From an uncultured Pseudomonadota bacterium (GTDB lineage: Bacteria; Pseudomonadota; Alphaproteobacteria; RF32; CAG-239), in the NCBI GenBank assembly GCA_902495305.1, contig CABUWG010000001.1, positions 1 through 64,000 of the forward strand: a DNA stretch of 64,000 nucleotides. Reading direction: 5' to 3'. The translations under genes were made by a program, and so were the position numbers. The notes under the pieces were generated by a model. It made no database searches, was not told where the DNA came from, and saw only the letters and a program-made list of their open reading frames with translations. Positions within the stretch are counted from its first letter, which is position 1. Each line of letters opens with the position of its first letter. Shown piece after piece: positions 50,304-58,687 of this stretch.

Positions 50304-51425
50304 TTATACTATTTCTTTTGCTAATTCATTAACTCGTTTCATATCGCCGCTTTTGTAGGCAATAAGGAGCGGATAGTAGTATTTTGAGCCTTTACCTTCG
50401 CCGCGGTAAGGGATTCTTTGGATGCCGCTTGCTTTATCTTCCTTGCGCATAGCAAGCAAGGTATTATACGAAAGCCCTAAAATGCTTGCTGCTTGTTTGA
50501 TATTAACCCAGTCAGATTTAATCGCAATGTCAATTTCCAGCCCGTCTTTATCAAGTTTCTTGTCAGCCGCAATCGCACCGACATTTTGTTCGTAAAACTT
50601 GGCTTCTTTGCCATATCCGCTTTTGTTTAAGGCGGTCAGGAAACTTTTAAAGCCGTCTTTGGCAGTTTGGGTAATAAACGGGGCAAAGCTCAAATTCTGG
50701 ATTTTGACTTCATCTTCAAATTTAGCATTCTTAAAGCTGACTTCGCGGAAGAAAGTCAGATATTCCAAAACGCTCTTAAACGGAATAACGCTTTCATCAA
50801 AATTCACAGTGCCTTTGAAAAGGGTATTTCTGATTTCCAGATGATAAAGACCTAGATTTCCTTTGGCATTAAAAGTATGCATATTCAGGCGACTGTTTTC
50901 ATTAAACAAACAACGGTCAATTTCTACCGGAACACGGGTATGTATTTCATCAAAGTTCAGACTGCCGTTAAAAACACAACTGTTAAATTCTATCGGGGCG
51001 TCCGGTTCTTCATCGCGGAGACGTACATTGTAAGCTTCTTCAAACAAACAGTCGTAAAATCCGACGCCGGCCGGCGGAATATCAATTCCGTCATTAACCC
51101 CAAAACGACAGTTAATGAAATATAAAACGCTGATATAAGGCGAACTGGTGGCACTGAACAAAGCTCCGGCAGAAGTTACATCACCGAAATCAAAGCCTTT
51201 GAAACAAATTCCGATAAGGCAGCCCTGCAAAAATACTTTGATATTCTTAAGCTCACGCCGGAGGGGCATCTTTTCATTATTTGGCAACAAGTTATTGATG
51301 GCCGGCACAATGTCTTCTTCAAAGTCATAATCATAAGGAACATACTCTTTGCCGCTATCGCTGATGTATTGTAAAACTTCGCCTTTGGATTGGAAAAGTC
51401 CTTGTTTGAAATTAAGATGTGCCAT
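50304..51425 (-). CDS. Pentapeptide-like beta-helix protein with HTH tail
   Basis: A 373-residue protein. Residues about 60-250 have the A/N/F-x-L-like pattern of pentapeptide repeats (FKGFDFGDVTSAGALFS, FYDCLFEEAYNV, FNSCVFNGSLNFDE, IDRCLFNENSRLNMHTF), giving a quadrilateral beta-helix. Residues 300-373 form an HTH-like tail (WVNIKQAASILGLSYNTLLAMRKED) that usually binds DNA or acts as a recognition module, then KYYYPLLIAYKSGDM. No signal peptide. A truncated duplicate of its 3' end lies 1.6 kb away. Function unknown; a DNA-mimic plus DNA-binding hybrid is only speculation. Confidence 0.75.
   Translation of the reverse strand: MAHLNFKQGLFQSKGEVLQYISDSGKEYVPYDYDFEEDIVPAINNLLPNNEKMPLRRELKNIKVFLQGCLIGICFKGFDFGDVTSAGALFSATSSPYISVLYFINCRFGVNDGIDIPPAGVGFYDCLFEEAYNVRLRDEEPDAPIEFNSCVFNGSLNFDEIHTRVPVEIDRCLFNENSRLNMHTFNAKGNLGLYHLEIRNTLFKGTVNFDESVIPFKSVLEYLTFFREVSFKNAKFEDEVKIQNLSFAPFITQTAKDGFKSFLTALNKSGYGKEAKFYEQNVGAIAADKKLDKDGLEIDIAIKSDWVNIKQAASILGLSYNTLLAMRKEDKASGIQRIPYRGEGKGSKYYYPLLIAYKSGDMKRVNELAKEIV
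50341..50399. repeat. 59-nt direct repeat, right copy
   Basis: Second copy of the sequence at 48634-48692, here inside the 3' end of the intact pentapeptide-like gene. Three of 59 bases differ. Confidence 0.85.
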
Positions 51426-51635
51426 AGTTCCTCACAAATGCCTCGTTTAACTTTAATCAGATTAGGCATAAACAAGTTTAATTTCGCTTAAAAAACATCA
51501 AAATTTTGCGATTCTCTGCCGTTTTTATCAAAAAAACACCATTTCCTTCCAAACTTTTTACCCCGCTAAATACAGCAATATCTATTTAAATACATTTAAA
51601 AACGAGTTTCTTGAAAATGCTTAAAAAACAAAGCA

Positions 51636-51665
51636 TTGACTTTCATTTTTTGTTAAGCTCATACT
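51636..51665 (+). promoter_or_regulatory. Candidate promoter
   Basis: TTGACT (51636-51641) and CATACT (51660-51665) are 18 bp apart, about 54 bp before a 35-codon gene. The remaining 51427-51635 is a 200-bp AT-rich divergent spacer without a visible gene. Confidence 0.45.
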
Positions 51666-51718
51666 AATTTCATCAAAGCAATGGTGCTTTGTATAACAAT
51701 TTAACGAAAGGAACAAAA

Positions 51719-51826
51719 ATGAATTTTTTATACTGCTTAATCAATTCTTTCAGGCAGAACTATAAAGCCAAAAAAGAATACCAAAAATTAGAACACCTCG
51801 TCAAAATGGCACGCTTTGCCTATTAA
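51719..51826 (+). CDS. Small protein, 35 aa
   Basis: ATG at 51719 with AAAGGAA 7 bp upstream opens a 35-codon frame (MNFLYCLINSFRQNYKAKKE, then YQKLEHLVKMARFAY). It has a promoter and an excellent ribosome-binding site. The N-terminal half is hydrophobic/aromatic, the rest is basic. It resembles small membrane-active or regulatory peptides upstream of phage-like genes, but no homologue is recognised. Confidence 0.5.
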   Translation: MNFLYCLINSFRQNYKAKKEYQKLEHLVKMARFAY

Positions 51827-51954
51827 AATAAGCAACCAATAAAAATCATTACATCAACCATTTAACTCCAAATGGCTCGCTGGGAGACCAGTTTGTCATA
51901 AAGAATTATTATGCTCTTTTTTAACAATTAACCTACTTTTGAAAGGAAAATAAA

Positions 51955-52470
51955 ATGAAAGATTTTTTAGGAAAATACAAAGCACAAAAAATTGAAACTT
52001 CACAGGACGAAGGTAAATTGACCCTGATTACAGCAAAAGAACGCATTTTAAAGTTGTTAGCCGACAATATAAGAAACTTCAAAGACGATAACTGGAATCT
52101 GCAAAACCGGATGAACAAGCTGATGATTGACACCGAAAATAACACAATTTTCAGCTTGCGACTGGGTGGTAAAAAGATTGTCCGCTACTCTTTGGATTTA
52201 TTGGATACCATGCAGAAAATGCAATTTTTGGCTGATTTCCACACGAGCGTTTCAAATGGAGAGTTTGATGAAGACATCTTAAACTTCTTGGCTAAAGAGG
52301 TAGATATCGCCAATCAGCGTAAAAAAGAAGCCAATGAACGCAGGCGACTGAAAAAACAGGAAGAACGCGAAAAACGTGCTGAAGCTGCTCGTCAAAGAAC
52401 TCTTGCTGCGGCAGAACCGTTGTTAAACAAAGAGTTGATACCCAATCTCTCGCTTTATGAACAACTCTAA
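51955..52470 (+). CDS. Unknown protein, coiled-coil tail
   Basis: A 171-residue cytoplasmic protein, unassigned. The N-terminus is mixed and charged (GKYKAQKIETSQDEGKLTLI), the middle repeats hydrophobic heptads, and residues 118-150 form a strongly basic/acidic coiled coil (RKKEANERRRLKKQEEREKR). AAAGGAAA precedes the ATG. It lies between the small gene and the recombinase in the island and may be an accessory of the mobile element. A hairpin follows. Confidence 0.65.
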   Translation: MKDFLGKYKAQKIETSQDEGKLTLITAKERILKLLADNIRNFKDDNWNLQNRMNKLMIDTENNTIFSLRLGGKKIVRYSLDLLDTMQKMQFLADFHTSVSNGEFDEDILNFLAKEVDIANQRKKEANERRRLKKQEEREKRAEAARQRTLAAAEPLLNKELIPNLSLYEQL

Positions 52471-52483
52471 AATTCAGGAACCT

Positions 52484-52512
52484 TATCAGAGGGGAACAAA
52501 GCCCCTCTGATA
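52484..52512. repeat. Perfect 11-bp inverted repeat hairpin
   Basis: TATCAGAGGGG and CCCCTCTGATA form a perfect 11-bp stem with a 7-nt loop, 14 bp after the unknown coiled-coil gene. No T tract follows, so it is not a classical terminator; it may be an mRNA 3' end or a recombinase-related site. Confidence 0.6.
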
Positions 52513-52579
52513 TAAAATCATGCAAAAACAAAATGCTAACCTAGTTTTTGCTTGAGTTTCGGTAAAGGAATACGATACA

Positions 52580-52801
52580 ATGACAACAAGATTAAAAGAA
52601 ATATTGCAAGACATTGCCCCAAAATCGTTATCGGATATGGAATTGGAGGCCGCTGCCCGCAATTTGATAGGTTTTGCCAAATGTTTGTTAGCAATGAAAC
52701 AGGAGATTTTAAGAAATGAAAGCAGTCATACTAACTCGCGTATCAACCAAAATGCAGGAAAACGGTTGGAGCTTAACCGCACAAAGCACTCGGCTTTTTG
52801 A
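52580..52801 (+). CDS. Small protein before the recombinase, 73 aa
   Basis: An ATG at 52580 with AAGGA upstream opens a 73-codon frame (MTTRLKEILQDIAPKSLSDM). Its first 45 residues look coding (amphipathic helices), while the last part overlaps the recombinase gene in another frame for 86 bp. The overlap makes the C-terminus uncertain. The gene may be a small excisionase-like or regulatory protein of the element. Confidence 0.45.
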   Translation: MTTRLKEILQDIAPKSLSDMELEAAARNLIGFAKCLLAMKQEILRNESSHTNSRINQNAGKRLELNRTKHSAF

Positions 52802-54461
52802 TTATGCCGACCGTAAAGATTTGGAGGTTATCAAAACTTTTGAAATTATAGAAAGTTCTACTCACGGTGAACGCAAGCAATTTATGGAAATGATTGCTTT
52901 TTGCAAACGTCAACGTGAAACAATCGCCATCATTGCTGATACGGTTGACCGTGTGCAACGCTCTTTTAAGGAAAGCGTGCTTCTTGACGAGCTGATGAAG
53001 CAAAATAAGATTGAGCTTCACTTTTACCGAGAAGGAATGGTCTTAAACAGCCAATCCTCATCCGTTGATATTATGCGTTGGGATTTCTCGGTAATGGGTG
53101 CAAAAGCCTATGTTTTGCAGCTTGCGGAAAATATCCGCCGTTCTAATGAGCAAAAGAACAAAAACGGTGAAATCACGGGAATGGCACCAATCGGCTATGA
53201 AAATTTTATTGATGAGCGAGGAAAGAAATTTGTCCGCCCAAAAGAACCGGAAGCAAGCATTATAAAAAAGATATTTGAGCTTTATTCAGTAGGGAATATA
53301 AGTGTCGGAGAGTCCGTTAAATATGCTGAATTATTAGGATTGAAAACAAAGGCTGGTAAGAAAATCGGCAGAAACACGATTTATTATATTTTGGATAATC
53401 CGTTTTATTATGGTGAAATGCGAACTAAAAGAGGTCTAATCAGGCACATCTACCAACCATTGATAACCAAAGAACTTTGGGATTTGTGTCAAGAAAGAAA
53501 AGCCGAACATAACTCAAATATCAGTAGTCCGAATGTAACTAAAGAGCCATTTGTTCTGCAAGGCATCATTAGATGCGGTATAACAAATAAGCTTTGTGTT
53601 TGTGAAGTGAAAAGGAAAAAATACAGTTATATTTTCAGCTATAATATTAATGGAGAAAGATTATATGCACATGAGGAAACCATTTTAAAAGAGTTAGAAA
53701 CGATATTAAACCGCATCAAATTGCCGGCAAATGTTGTAGAAGAACTTAAAGAAGAGCTCAAAAAAGCCAAGTCAAATGAACGAAAATATTGTCGCGATGC
53801 TATAACAAAGCTCAAAACCGAACAAGAAAAGTTTAAGGATAAACTAGACCACTTGTTTGATTTAAGGCTTGACGGAGAACTTGACCGAAAAACCTTTGAT
53901 ACCAAGCGAAACGACCTGCAATTAAAGATGAATCGCCTGAAAAATAAAATCATTGCCCACGAAAAGGCAGACGATTCCTTTAACTGTACGATATTAGAAC
54001 TTTTAGACATCGCAACCGAAGCAGGATATTTGTTCTCTCATTCACGAAATATAGAACTTAAAAGGTTTCTGTTACGCTTTGTTTTCAAGAATTTATGGCT
54101 GACAGAGGGAAAATTAACCTACGCACTAAACTTCCCATTTAATGAGTTTGAAACAATCAAATTTAAGAAAATCGGTCAGACAGCGTTAGAACACACAGAA
54201 ACCAAGCAGAATAAGGCTTTGCGAGGATTTGACAGCAAAATCGTAGGAAATGACAATACACAATCGTTAGAACACCAAAATGCTGATAAAAAACAAGAAG
54301 TTAGACCTCAAAATCTAACCTCTGTTCAGTCTGGCTGGCGAGATGATGGTGAATCAGAAAGAAAATCAGCCCCAATTTATAGTATTTTTGTTAGTCAACA
54401 TGATAAAATTTTAGCGATGAAAGAGCAAGTCTTACTCATCAGAGGATTGCTTGCTGTCTAA
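52716..54461 (+). CDS. Large serine recombinase
   Basis: A 581-residue site-specific recombinase. The N-terminal resolvase domain (residues 1-150) has the catalytic Ser10 in LTRVSTKMQ and an Arg/Asp region (IIADTVDRVQRSFKES). The recombinase domain follows (about 160-260; GEITGMAPIGYENF, IYYILDNPFYYGEM), then a zinc-ribbon-like and coiled-coil region (about 290-420, including a long Lys/Glu coiled coil). AGGAGA precedes the ATG. It probably integrated the island; no attachment sites could be identified. The C-terminal 60 residues are low-complexity and may be replaced by insertion-site sequence. Confidence 0.9.
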   Translation: MKAVILTRVSTKMQENGWSLTAQSTRLFDYADRKDLEVIKTFEIIESSTHGERKQFMEMIAFCKRQRETIAIIADTVDRVQRSFKESVLLDELMKQNKIELHFYREGMVLNSQSSSVDIMRWDFSVMGAKAYVLQLAENIRRSNEQKNKNGEITGMAPIGYENFIDERGKKFVRPKEPEASIIKKIFELYSVGNISVGESVKYAELLGLKTKAGKKIGRNTIYYILDNPFYYGEMRTKRGLIRHIYQPLITKELWDLCQERKAEHNSNISSPNVTKEPFVLQGIIRCGITNKLCVCEVKRKKYSYIFSYNINGERLYAHEETILKELETILNRIKLPANVVEELKEELKKAKSNERKYCRDAITKLKTEQEKFKDKLDHLFDLRLDGELDRKTFDTKRNDLQLKMNRLKNKIIAHEKADDSFNCTILELLDIATEAGYLFSHSRNIELKRFLLRFVFKNLWLTEGKLTYALNFPFNEFETIKFKKIGQTALEHTETKQNKALRGFDSKIVGNDNTQSLEHQNADKKQEVRPQNLTSVQSGWRDDGESERKSAPIYSIFVSQHDKILAMKEQVLLIRGLLAV

Positions 54462-54658
54462 AGTCAGTTCCATCCAAAAACACAAGGGATAAATCACATT
54501 TTCGTAAAAAATCTTCAATTATACAGGTGGAAGTGCTGAATAATCCATTGTTTTTGTTGTGAATAATAAAAATGTAGATATACTACATATTAAAAGATTC
54601 ACTAATTTTAAACTATAATAGAATTACAATCTCGAAAAATTAATACAGAGGACTTGAT

Positions 54659-55297
54659 ATGGCATACATTTTTATGGATGAAAGCGGAGATTTAGGGTTT
54701 GATAAGAGTAAAGCTCGTAGTTCGAAAAATTTTCTTATAACCTTTTTCTTTTGCGATAACCCTAATCCATTTGAAAAGATTGTAAAGAAGACATTTCTTT
54801 CTATGCCTCAAGATAAGCAAAAAAATCATTGCGGAACGCTTCATGCTTGCCATGAGCATCCGAAAACTAAAATGAAATTGTATAATTTGCTGAAAGAAAA
54901 ACAAGATTTCTCAATTATGGTGATACGCTTAAATAAGTCAAAAGTATATACCGATTTGCAAAATGAAAAAAATGTTCTCTATAATTACATAACGAATATT
55001 TTATTGGATAGGATTATTAGCAAGAAGTTATGCAATACTAGAGAGCCGATATATTTTGTTGCATCACAAAAGGATACAAACAAATATTTGAATAAAGTAT
55101 TTACAGATTACATCAAGACAAAAGTCAAAAATAGAATTGATTTGAAACTAGAAATCAAATCGTCATCAAGACATAAATGTCTTCAAATTGTAGATTTTCT
55201 ATCTTGGGGAATATTCCAAAAATACGAACATAATGACGAGAGTTATTATGAAATGGTAAAAAAATTCATTGTTGAAGATTATTTGCTATTTAAATAA
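54659..55297 (+). CDS. DUF3800-family protein
   Basis: A 212-residue protein of the DUF3800 family. MAYIFMDESGDLGF is the diagnostic N-terminal DESG motif (an RNase H-like acidic centre), with later ILLDRIISKK and CLQIVDFLSWGIFQKYE blocks near the C-terminus. DUF3800 genes are common in phage-defence and mobile regions; enzymatic role unproven. AGAGGA lies upstream of the ATG. It stands between the recombinase and the restriction operon. Confidence 0.85.
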   Translation: MAYIFMDESGDLGFDKSKARSSKNFLITFFFCDNPNPFEKIVKKTFLSMPQDKQKNHCGTLHACHEHPKTKMKLYNLLKEKQDFSIMVIRLNKSKVYTDLQNEKNVLYNYITNILLDRIISKKLCNTREPIYFVASQKDTNKYLNKVFTDYIKTKVKNRIDLKLEIKSSSRHKCLQIVDFLSWGIFQKYEHNDESYYEMVKKFIVEDYLLFK

Positions 55298-55636
55298 AGA
55301 ATACAGGAAACCTTACGAACTATTTACGAGGAACGTTCAGAACCCCATCCGTAAGGATTTACTCCTGTTACTTATAATATAGTATACAAATATTAAAAAA
55401 TCAATAATTTTTCTAAAAAAGTAGAAAAATGTTAATATGTAAGGAAAGCTCAGGAAAACCTACGTTTGTAAATAAGCTAAAGACAAAACCATTAAATTAA
55501 TGGGAGTGATAAAAAAGAATAATATTAACCAAAGTAAGACAGGTTTATTTTGTTGACTTTGAGAAATATTTTAGTTGATTCTTAACAGTTGTATTTGTAG
55601 TGTATTATTAGATGGTTAATGAAAAGAGAAAATTAG
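55298..55636 (+). ncRNA. Spacer with imperfect long hairpin
   Basis: This 339-bp spacer has no gene. ACAGGA (55303-55308) pairs with TCCTGT (55363-55368), and CCTTACG (55311-55317) with CGTAAGG (55350-55356), enclosing a GAACGTTC palindrome. The motif CAGGAAA(A)CCTACG recurs at 55451-55464. A structured RNA or processing element is possible. Upstream of hsdR, AT-rich sequence with several TTGACT-like and TATTAT-like blocks probably holds the operon promoter. Confidence 0.4.
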
Positions 55637-58600
55637 ATGACTTTTAATGAAGATACGCGAGTTAAAATTCCTGCAATTCTAACCTTAACAAGATTAGGTT
55701 ATGATTATATTTCATTAAAAGGTAGAGATGATATAGACCAAGAAACAAATATTTTTAAGGATATTTTTTTCAAAAATATCAGAAAACTTAATCCTTCAGT
55801 AGAAGAAACAAATATTCAAAAGTTTTTCCAAAAAATACAGCTGATGCTTGATAATGATGATTTGGGCAAAGAATTTTATCAAAATCTAATAAAACCGACA
55901 GATATTAAGCTCATAGATTGGGAACATATTGAAAATAACCAACTCAATGTTTGTACGGAACTTACCTATGGAAATAAAGATGAAGATAATTTTCGTCCTG
56001 ATATTACATTACTTATAAATGGTATTCCTCTAGCATTTATTGAAGTGAAAAAGCCAAATAATCGTGAAGGCATTATGGCGGAGAGAAATAGAATTGAAAC
56101 TCGTTTTAAGAACAGAAAATTCCGTCGTTATATTAATATTTCCCAGATCCTATTATTCTCAAATAATATGGAGTATGAGGATGAAGATGTAGAGCCAATT
56201 CAAGGAGCTTTTTATGCAACAGTTAGCAAAGGAAAAGCTTTTTTTAACCAATTTAAGGAAGAGCCAGACAATAGAGCTTGGCTCTTTGGGCAACTTAAAG
56301 ATGAAAAGGATGAAGTTGAAAATACTATATTAAAAGATACAAACTATGCTGTTATGAAAGCTAGTAAGGAATTTGAATTAAATAAACGACCAGATAGACC
56401 AACTAATAGAGCTATAATTTCGTTATTCTCTCCTGCAAGAATTTATGATTTTCTTCGTTTTGGATTGGCTTACGTTGAATATGATGATGAAGATGGTAAG
56501 CATATTTTACAAAAGCATATAATGCGCTATCCGCAGTTTTTTGCGAGCAAAGCAATTCAAACGGCATTAAATAATAATACCAAAAAAGGCATTATATGGC
56601 ATACGCAAGGATCTGGAAAAACTGCTTTAGCCTATTTTAATGTTCATTGGTTAACAGATTACTTTGCTCGGCAGAATATTATACCAAAATTTTATTTTAT
56701 TGTTGATCGCATTGATTTACGAAATCAAGCAAAAGCAGAGTTTACAATTCGCGGCCTAGAAGTTCATGAAATTGAGGATAAAGAAGATTTTAAAAGAGAT
56801 TTACAACGAAATTCTACAAGAAAAGGTAATAATGGTCAGGCAGAAATAACAGTTTTAAACATCCATAAGTTTTCCGAAGATGCAAGAGCCACAAAGAAAA
56901 GTGACTATAATGTTAATACCCAAAGGGTTTATTTTATTGATGAGGCACACAGAAGCTATAATCCTAAAGGTAGTTTTCTAGTTAACTTGATACAATCAGA
57001 TCCAAATGCCATAATTATTTCTCTTACAGGTACTCCTCTTTTAGGAAAGGGAGAAACAAGAATTGCTACTAAGGACATTTTTGGAGATTATATACACAAA
57101 TACTATTATAATCAATCTATTGCTGATGGATATACATTAAGACTAATACGAGAAGAGATAGAAACGGAATACAAACTTCATTTAAAGAAAATTTTTGAAG
57201 AACTGGAAATCCAAGAAGGTGATGCTAGGAAGAAGCAAATACTCGCTCACAATAATTTCTGTACCCCACTTTTAGAATACATAGTACAAGACTTGAGAAA
57301 AGCACGCATCCAACACAGCAATGATACTATCGGAGGAATGGTTGTTTGTGATAGCTCCGAACAAGCAGAAGTTTTATTCTCATTATTCAAAGAAATATAT
57401 GAGGGAAAAGCGAAGGATAAGCATACGCTCAGTACGGCAGCCCTTATATTGCATAACGAAGGCGATAAGCAAAGTCGTAAAGATAGTGTCAAAAGTTTCA
57501 AAAATGGTAAGATTGATATATTATTTGTTTATAATATGCTCTTAACAGGATTTGACGCTCCTCGTTTAAAGAAATTATATCTTGGTCGTGTGATTAAAGA
57601 ACATAACCTTTTACAGACATTAACTCGTGTAAATAGACCTTATGAGAACTTTAGATATGGTTATGTTGTAGATTTTGCCGATATTAAGAAAGAATTTGAT
57701 AAAACAAATAGGGCATACTGGAAAGAACTGCAAGCAGATTGGGGTAGTGATATAACTGGCTATGACAAATTATTCAAATCGGCAAATGAGATTGAAAGAG
57801 ATATTCAAGATATTAAAAATATTTTATGGGAATATGAAACAGATAATGCAGAAATTTTTCAACAACAAATAAGTGAAATAAAAGACAAAGGGGCACTTCA
57901 AAAAATAGCTAAAGCTTTAAAATTAGCATCTGAGCTATATAATCTGATTAGATTAAATGGATATGACGAACTTATTGCAAAACTAGATTTTCATAAGTTT
58001 AGGAGATTGTTGTCTGAAGTAGAAAATCGTATTGCTAAAATAAACCAAAGCGAAGCCTTAAAAGCAGGGCAAGACATTACACAGTTATTAAATGAAGCGT
58101 TAGAAGATTCAATATTTATTTTTAGAAAAACAGGTGAGAGTCAATTAGATTTGGCTGCTAATAGTTTCAAAGATGCACTTCGTAAGACAAGGGAGGCAAT
58201 GGAACGCTCTCCTGATAAAAAAGACCCAATATGGGTTTCTTTAAAAGAAGAAATTGAACGTTTACTAAGGAATAAGAATTGGGAAGAAGCAGATGCAGAA
58301 GATATTGAAAGAGGAACAAAAATATTAGATGATATATATGCTCGCATTTCTGAATTAAATCGTAAAGCACTTTTGTTATCTGCAAAATATGAAGGAGATT
58401 TGAAATATGTAAGACTCCATCACGAATTTATTCGTATGGGGTTATCCCAAAATGAACAAAAAGTATATGATATACTTATGCAAATAAAGCGAAATACGGA
58501 TGAAACTTTGTTGTTAAATGGAAATATTCTTGCTAGCAACGATGCTTATTTTGAAAGCTATATTCAGCAACAGGTAATCCAAGTATTTAAATCAAATGCT

Positions 58601-58687
58601 ATCAAACTGAATCCAGAAGTTGCAAAACTTGTGAAATCAGTTATTGTCCGTGAGTATATAAATGAACGTGAAGGTATCGCAGAATGA
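55637..58687 (+). CDS. hsdR: Type I restriction endonuclease subunit R
   Basis: A 1016-residue restriction/translocation subunit. The N-terminal endonuclease domain carries the PD-(D/E)xK core (RPDITLLINGIPLAFIEVKKP, residues about 117-137). The SF2 helicase motor has Walker A (GSGKT, about residue 324), the DEAH box (FIDEAHRSY, about residue 433) and a helicase C-terminal part (VYNMLLTGFDAPRLKKLYLG, QTLTRVNRPYENFRYGYVVDF). A helical C-terminal region contacts HsdM/S. It cuts unmodified DNA after ATP-driven translocation. The last codons overlap hsdM (ATGA). Confidence 0.95.
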   Translation: MTFNEDTRVKIPAILTLTRLGYDYISLKGRDDIDQETNIFKDIFFKNIRKLNPSVEETNIQKFFQKIQLMLDNDDLGKEFYQNLIKPTDIKLIDWEHIENNQLNVCTELTYGNKDEDNFRPDITLLINGIPLAFIEVKKPNNREGIMAERNRIETRFKNRKFRRYINISQILLFSNNMEYEDEDVEPIQGAFYATVSKGKAFFNQFKEEPDNRAWLFGQLKDEKDEVENTILKDTNYAVMKASKEFELNKRPDRPTNRAIISLFSPARIYDFLRFGLAYVEYDDEDGKHILQKHIMRYPQFFASKAIQTALNNNTKKGIIWHTQGSGKTALAYFNVHWLTDYFARQNIIPKFYFIVDRIDLRNQAKAEFTIRGLEVHEIEDKEDFKRDLQRNSTRKGNNGQAEITVLNIHKFSEDARATKKSDYNVNTQRVYFIDEAHRSYNPKGSFLVNLIQSDPNAIIISLTGTPLLGKGETRIATKDIFGDYIHKYYYNQSIADGYTLRLIREEIETEYKLHLKKIFEELEIQEGDARKKQILAHNNFCTPLLEYIVQDLRKARIQHSNDTIGGMVVCDSSEQAEVLFSLFKEIYEGKAKDKHTLSTAALILHNEGDKQSRKDSVKSFKNGKIDILFVYNMLLTGFDAPRLKKLYLGRVIKEHNLLQTLTRVNRPYENFRYGYVVDFADIKKEFDKTNRAYWKELQADWGSDITGYDKLFKSANEIERDIQDIKNILWEYETDNAEIFQQQISEIKDKGALQKIAKALKLASELYNLIRLNGYDELIAKLDFHKFRRLLSEVENRIAKINQSEALKAGQDITQLLNEALEDSIFIFRKTGESQLDLAANSFKDALRKTREAMERSPDKKDPIWVSLKEEIERLLRNKNWEEADAEDIERGTKILDDIYARISELNRKALLLSAKYEGDLKYVRLHHEFIRMGLSQNEQKVYDILMQIKRNTDETLLLNGNILASNDAYFESYIQQQVIQVFKSNAIKLNPEVAKLVKSVIVREYINEREGIAE

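Noticed and set aside
52484..52512. Intrinsic terminator after the coiled-coil gene
   Set aside because: The 11-bp stem is perfect but has no T tract on either strand, so I list it as an inverted repeat instead.
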